A stretch of DNA of 21,769 nt, from assembly GCA_049999725.1 (NCBI GenBank), contig JBNGIS010002052.1, forward strand, positions 1-21,769, in the 5' to 3' direction. Both the position numbers and the translations under genes were made by a program. This document shows, piece after piece, positions 18,136-21,769 of the stretch. The notes under the pieces are model-generated. The model searched no databases and was not told the DNA's origin. It saw only the letters and a program-made list of their open reading frames with translations. Numbering within the stretch: the first letter of the stretch is position 1; each line of letters opens with the position of its first letter. The DNA comes from Haplomitrium mnioides. Lineage: Eukaryota; Marchantiophyta; Haplomitriopsida; Calobryales.

Positions 18136-18776
18136 CTAAAACATGTTGCTATTGGTTTCTTTGCCTCTAGACACTGCTTTTGCAAATGGTCTCCACCATA
18201 GGTCCAAGAACTTGACTATTGACCTGCATAAAATGACAATGCCTTCTATCCATTTGACTGTCTGCCAACCTTTCTGACCCTTTTGTAGTGCAAATTGTGA
18301 TGTAGATGTGGCTGGAGACGTAGATTTTGGCATTTCCTTCTCAAAACGGACAATGACTACTCTCTCATTTACCAAGTTGACCTCAATGCACTCTAACAGT
18401 GTGAAAACAATAACTAGAGTGGGATCAACATCCCTGAGAAGGGTGGCATCTCTTACTCTCCTCCTCAAATCTCTATCAAGATTGGCATACTAGAACTAGA
18501 TGGCTTGAGCCTCTATCACCCCTTTCATGACATTGATGAGCCTTCTCATCCTTGTGTAGGCTTCTCTCAAACTCTCGCCAGTCTTGTGTTGGAACTCTTG
18601 AAGACTCTTTAGCTTATCAGTCCTCACGTTGTAGTAATGTACTGAGAGCATTTAGGATCAGTTACTGCAATTCAATGTCAAAATCACAAGGAACAGAGAG
18701 ATTGACTATTGTTTTATATGTTTTATCCTCACTTTCAATTGTTGTGAGGGACAACTAAATCCAAAACCCCGAGACC
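18136..18776 (-). pseudogene. Ty3/gypsy gag capsid-like region
   Basis: From about 18576 to TAG at 18136 one frame, broken only by two close TAGs near 18500, reads like gypsy Gag capsid: SLREAYTRMRRLINVMKGVI is followed by YANLDRDLRRRVRDATLL and then DPTLVIVFTLLECIEVN. The L-R-x-x-V-x-x-x-x-x-x-x-x-L-x-x-V pattern and the E-x-I-E end are typical of plant Gag (retrotransposon gag / UBN2-like fold). An upstream segment to about 18776, in a different frame with several stops, may be the N-terminal part. Gag forms the virus-like particle. Its upstream position relative to retropepsin and integrase confirms the orientation of the element. Confidence 0.65.
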
Positions 18777-18779
18777 CAG

Positions 18780-19724
18780 TTTGATGGATCAGGCTAAACC
18801 TTTTCCGCACACTCACTTACTTACTCACCTACTCACTTACTACTAATAGATACTACAATGACAATGAGACCTCTTCCCATTGGTCTCTAGCCTTTGCTAG
18901 CTCAGGTTTTGATATACTGGTTAATTCAGAAGACAAGAATTTCCAAGTGAAGGGATCCCCTCAAGCAGGCTTTAAGCTAGAGAAGGTGTAGAGCCTTCAT
19001 GCACAGACTTGCATGGGAAGTCTATGCAAAATCTTCACTCTTTCCTTCCACTCCTTGCTAAGATTGCCTCTCAGAACATCCCCACATATTTACAGTAAAA
19101 AATTCAGCATACAGACTCAATAACAGAATACATCCAGGTACCTCATTGCATGTCCCTCTCTAATGTAGTCATCCCTGCATTCACAAACTAAGAATCTGTC
19201 TTGCTCTTGTCATCATAGTGTGCACTCAATTTTTGTTTCAGTTTACATTCTGCTCGTTCTTGATTATGCAATTTCACTCCTAGAAGTAAGGGATCTCACA
19301 GAAAAGTTTAAACTTTATTAATATGAAGAATTATTAATATTTTTTCCCTAGTAGAAGCGGACCTTGCTACTGGTCTTATACCCCTTCCTTGCATTCAGCT
19401 GATTCCTAACTAATTAACTACATCTAGCTAATTTAACTACATGATAACTACTCTAATACTTGTCTATTTAATCAGGCTAAAAATCCTCAACTAGCATATC
19501 TGCTATAGCTATCTACAAGCTAGAATTGTCTAATAACATCATCTAGAATTTAACCCTACATTCTTCTACTTATGGTATTGATATCCTTTGTCACACTTTG
19601 CTCATAGATTTCTTCAGAAAACTTAACTACTACTTTCTCAATCTACTTTTTGATTCAACTTCTCTTATAACTAGAACTAATACTAGCAATTTATACTATA
19701 TCACACTTTTAAACTTGCACTAGC
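18780..19724. other. likely element leader or LTR; no gene seen
   Basis: No coding frame. The string GGTTTTGATATACTGG at 18905-18920, read on the minus strand, weakly resembles a decayed tRNA-Met primer-binding site (TGGTATCAGAGC) but differs at several positions. A 6-bp stem AGACTT/AAGTCT lies near 19003-19021. From about 19300 the sequence is A+T-rich. Confidence 0.3.
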
Positions 19725-20015
19725 TTCAGTCAAACTCCCATCAAACTTTTAACTCTGGTCCAACTTTCAGCTCTGATCAAACTACAATCAAACTTTCAAA
19801 CTTTCGAATTCGCAGCTTCTTCCCAATCAAACTTTCCGATTCTTGTACAATCTGATCAAACTTCCAACTCATGTCTTATCACATTTTTTGATTATTGTTG
19901 ATCTGATCATTTTGATTCTGTTGATCAAACTTTTTGACTTTCAACTCGCAGCGCTTTTCTTTTGATCAAGTTTTCTAACTTGCTCTTCCATTTTGATCAA
20001 ACTTTTGATTTCGTA
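19725..20015. repeat. TCAAACT word array
   Basis: Nine exact copies of TCAAACT start at 19730, 19741, 19777, 19788, 19796, 19827, 19856, 19925 and 19997, four of them within GATCAAACT. Spacing is irregular (8-72 bp), so this is a decayed or scrambled low-complexity array. Confidence 0.65.
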
Positions 20016-20107
20016 GCTTTTGAACAATGCTTTGTGTCAAATGTCTACTTTTTAATGTTTGCCAAATCATTTGGTTGCTATTTCTGAAACATATCGTGAA
20101 TTCCGCC

Positions 20108-20296
20108 GCATTGCTTTGATTCATATCATTGCGCCGCATTGCTTTGATCTGTTCTATTGTAATGTCCGGATTTGTTCTACTACATTGCTTAGATCTGTTG
20201 TGCTGCATTGCTTGGATCTATTTTTCTGAATTGTGTGGATTTATTCTACTGCATTGCTTTGATCTATTTTGCTACATTGATTCAATTGACCTGTTG
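20108..20296. repeat. 23-bp tandem repeat, about eight units
   Basis: Six contiguous units of exactly 23 bp run from 20136 to 20273 (boundaries 20136, 20159, 20182, 20205, 20228, 20251). One more lies at 20108-20130 after a 5-bp interruption, and a degraded one at 20274-20296. Consensus is close to GCATTGCTTTGATCTRTTCTRCT. Units differ by up to about a third of bases, so the array is old. Because 23 is not a multiple of three, the open frames across it are not a protein repeat. Confidence 0.85.
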
Positions 20297-20893
20297 AATC
20301 TGCATCACGCTACATTTGCTAAATTGCCCTTGATCGATATGTGTTGCCGTCGATTTTTCCACTTACAATCGCTTCATCATGTAAATTCTTTGATCAACGC
20401 TCAGTATTATACATATAATCTTGCTTACAATCGCTTGGCAATATTTTGACCTACATTCCCCTCATCTTGCAATCCCTTCATTACAACCACTACTTTGAAC
20501 CAAAAACCACTACTAAGTTTCTATTTCATTTCGTGTTTGCAAAAACCAATTTTGAAATTTTAACATAAAAAATCATGAATTTGACACTAGTAATATTTTT
20601 TTGCAAGAAAATGTAAAATTATACATCAAAATTGCTTATTTCAAGTGCACAATGCATTAAAATAAATCTTCTTATAAGAACTTTATCAAAATTGCTTTCA
20701 TAATTTATTTTTTAAAAAGAATTCTCATCATCAAATAGAATATATACTAAACGTACAAGAAATTTGTTGTTGAATATTTTCAAACTAACAATGATATCAT
20801 TAATTTCCAAAATTGATCAAAACATTCAAATTTTATCAAAAACATATTCAATCAAAAAATATGGTTTAGCTCGTAAGAACTTTGAGTCGTAGT
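20297..20893. other. A+T-rich spacer, no gene seen
   Basis: Strongly A+T-rich with many short poly-A and poly-T runs. I see no gene and no ordered repeat. Confidence 0.5.
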
Positions 20894-21187
20894 CTTCAAG
20901 CTTATGCACGTAGGGACTGTTGAAGCTCCTTTGCACTTGGAATGCTGAAGCTCAGATGTGTGTAGAAGGTTGAAGCTCTCATGTGCAGGAACTTTGAACT
21001 AGAACCCTAAACTGTAGGCGCAAGAGGATTGTTGAAGTGAAAGTGTGAAAAGATTGCTAAATCCCATTTGCGCATGGACTATTGAAGCCCATGTGTAGGG
21101 ATAGCTAAAGCCTAAACACACTTTGTTTTATAAGATCCATGTGCCCATGGAAATCTAAAGCCCACACGTGTTTGGACAACTAAAGCC
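20894..21187. repeat. 25-bp degenerate tandem repeat
   Basis: Units begin with TGAAGCTC or TAAAGCCC and contain an ATGTGY...GGA core. Clean 25-bp units lie at 20921-20945, 20946-20970, 20971-20995, 21033-21057, 21058-21082 and 21156-21180. A 23-bp variant lies at 21083-21105, and interrupted stretches (one of 37 bp at 20996-21032) separate them. Confidence 0.75.
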
Positions 21188-21287
21188 AAACAATAAAACA
21201 AAAACAAACAGATAAAACAAAAGAAAGAAAGTAAAGGAAAAATAAAATAAATAAACTAACAGATGAAAAAATCAAAATACAACTTAC

Positions 21288-21748
21288 GAGATGTCGTGGT
21301 TGATGGCACAACAATCCTCTAGTAGAGCATTCTCGACAATGCTAAATTGTTGGGAAGAATAGATAATAACAAAAGACCAAAAGTCAGAAGTTGTAATGGT
21401 CGCAAAAGAAGAAACCATGTCAAAAATATCATCCTTTGTGAAGGGTTCCAAATCATCATGCTTGCATTCCTTAAGGTTATAATTGTAAGGAATATCAACA
21501 ATAGCTAAAGTGAAACATCTAGATTTCACTAGTCCCTTCAACTGCCGAGCATTAGCCTCCCTGTTGACTTGATGAAATGCAACATTGAGTCCATCGACAT
21601 AAGATATTAAGTCATCGTCTTGCTCTTTGGGCCCTCCTTCGATTAGAGGGGTAGCAGATTCATTTTGTTGTCTTGCCTTCCACTCTCTTGCTTTCTGGCA
21701 ATGGAGTAGAAAAGTAGGGGGCAGGAGATAAGAGTCGAGACATGGTCT
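21288..21748 (-). CDS. partial exon-like frame, unknown protein
   Basis: A minus-strand frame is open for about 153 codons from 21748 to a TAA at 21284-21286. The TAA lies within a consensus donor, GTAAGTT (21287 downward), so the coding part probably ends at 21288 and an intron follows. No start is assigned: the first in-frame bases at the window edge hold three TGA codons (21757-21749), so the exon may begin with an acceptor inside the window or the upstream frame may differ. The peptide is acidic and contains KEQDDDLISYVDGLNVAF and DLEPFTKDDIFDMVSSFATI. I recognise no family. Gene, retroelement piece and chance are all open; the length and the donor favour coding. Confidence 0.35.
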
Positions 21749-21769
21749 TCATCATCATGGTCTTCTTCG

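Larger units (their letters stand above)
14819..18776 (-). mobile_element. decayed Ty3/gypsy retrotransposon with methyltransferase-like domain
   Basis: Read on the minus strand, pieces of one polyprotein appear in order: gag (18.78-17.7 kb), an unassigned linker (about 17.58-17.24), retropepsin (17.17-16.76), cytosine-5 methyltransferase-like domain (16.56-16.1), integrase (15.9-15.26) and an integrase C-terminal region ending in a degenerate PHD-finger-like motif (15.3-14.82). Reverse transcriptase and the element's own RNase H should lie between methyltransferase and integrase but are absent: only about 200 bp separates them, implying an internal deletion. Frameshifts and many nonsense codons show it is inactive. 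LTRs were not found; a weak primer-binding-site candidate lies at 18901-18920. Neighbouring arrays at 19.7-21.2 kb may include its 5' flank. Confidence 0.75.

Noticed and set aside
18901-18920. primer-binding site for tRNA-Met
   Set aside because: Only a partial match, and no LTR end next to it, so it is not annotated as a feature.
20129-20449. 106-codon Leu/Cys-rich plus-strand frame
   Set aside because: It is produced by the 23-bp array, whose period is not a multiple of three, so it is not a repeat protein.
20108-21187. CRISPR-like array
   Set aside because: The repeats are directly tandem and degenerate without unique spacers, and the context is a plant genome.

Overview
This window looks like nuclear DNA of a land plant. 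Support for that: two full-length nepenthesin-type (A1B) aspartic proteases, a GA-repeat leader and an AAACCCTA telo-box next to their starts, and a decayed Ty3/gypsy retrotransposon of plant type. Both protease genes lack introns in their coding regions. That fits a bryophyte or other seedless plant but does not prove it; no species can be named from the sequence.

Layout. Positions 1-3.4 kb hold no firmly supported gene: a patch of degenerate GCGA-rich repeats, a perfect 10-bp-stem hairpin, a pair of G-boxes, one plausible 118-codon plus-strand frame (868-1224), two AATAG microsatellites and a short possible reverse-transcriptase relic near 2.45 kb. From 4986 to 3403 the minus strand carries one ~1.6-kb reading frame broken by only six stops (five TGA, one TAA), an unidentified decayed gene or undetected multi-exon gene. 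The well-supported genes are two tandem minus-strand proteases, 6565-4973 (530 aa) and 9589-8099 (496 aa). Each has DTGS and DSGT catalytic motifs, twelve cysteines in the mature part and a hydrophobic C-terminal tail suggesting a GPI-anchored or membrane-tethered secreted enzyme. Each is preceded closely by another open frame; the one before the second protease reads as a two-exon ORF (10060-9594) ending 4 nt before the protease ATG.

From 10.4 to 13.2 kb I see no supportable gene. At about 13.2 kb the sequence becomes clearly more A+T-rich and repeat-dominated. On the plus strand at 13.82-14.35 kb there is an LTR-like promoter: a cluster of heat-shock-type GAA/TTC elements, a TATA box, an AATAAA signal and a hairpin. 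On the minus strand from about 18.78 to 14.82 kb lies a degraded Ty3/gypsy element in the order gag, retropepsin, cytosine-5 DNA methyltransferase-like domain, integrase (H2C2 zinc finger and D-D-E core) and a degenerate PHD-finger-like end. Its reverse transcriptase and RNase H are missing. An RNase H piece of a different-looking gypsy pol is abutted to its 3' end at about 14.82 kb. The last 2.5 kb holds three separate degenerate arrays (TCAAACT words, a 23-bp unit, a 25-bp unit) and a minus-strand exon-like frame running off the window end.

The most interesting item is the methyltransferase relic inside the retrotransposon polyprotein: an element that apparently once carried a DNA-modifying enzyme of its own and now carries many nonsense mutations of the C-to-T/G-to-A type expected from methylated cytosines.
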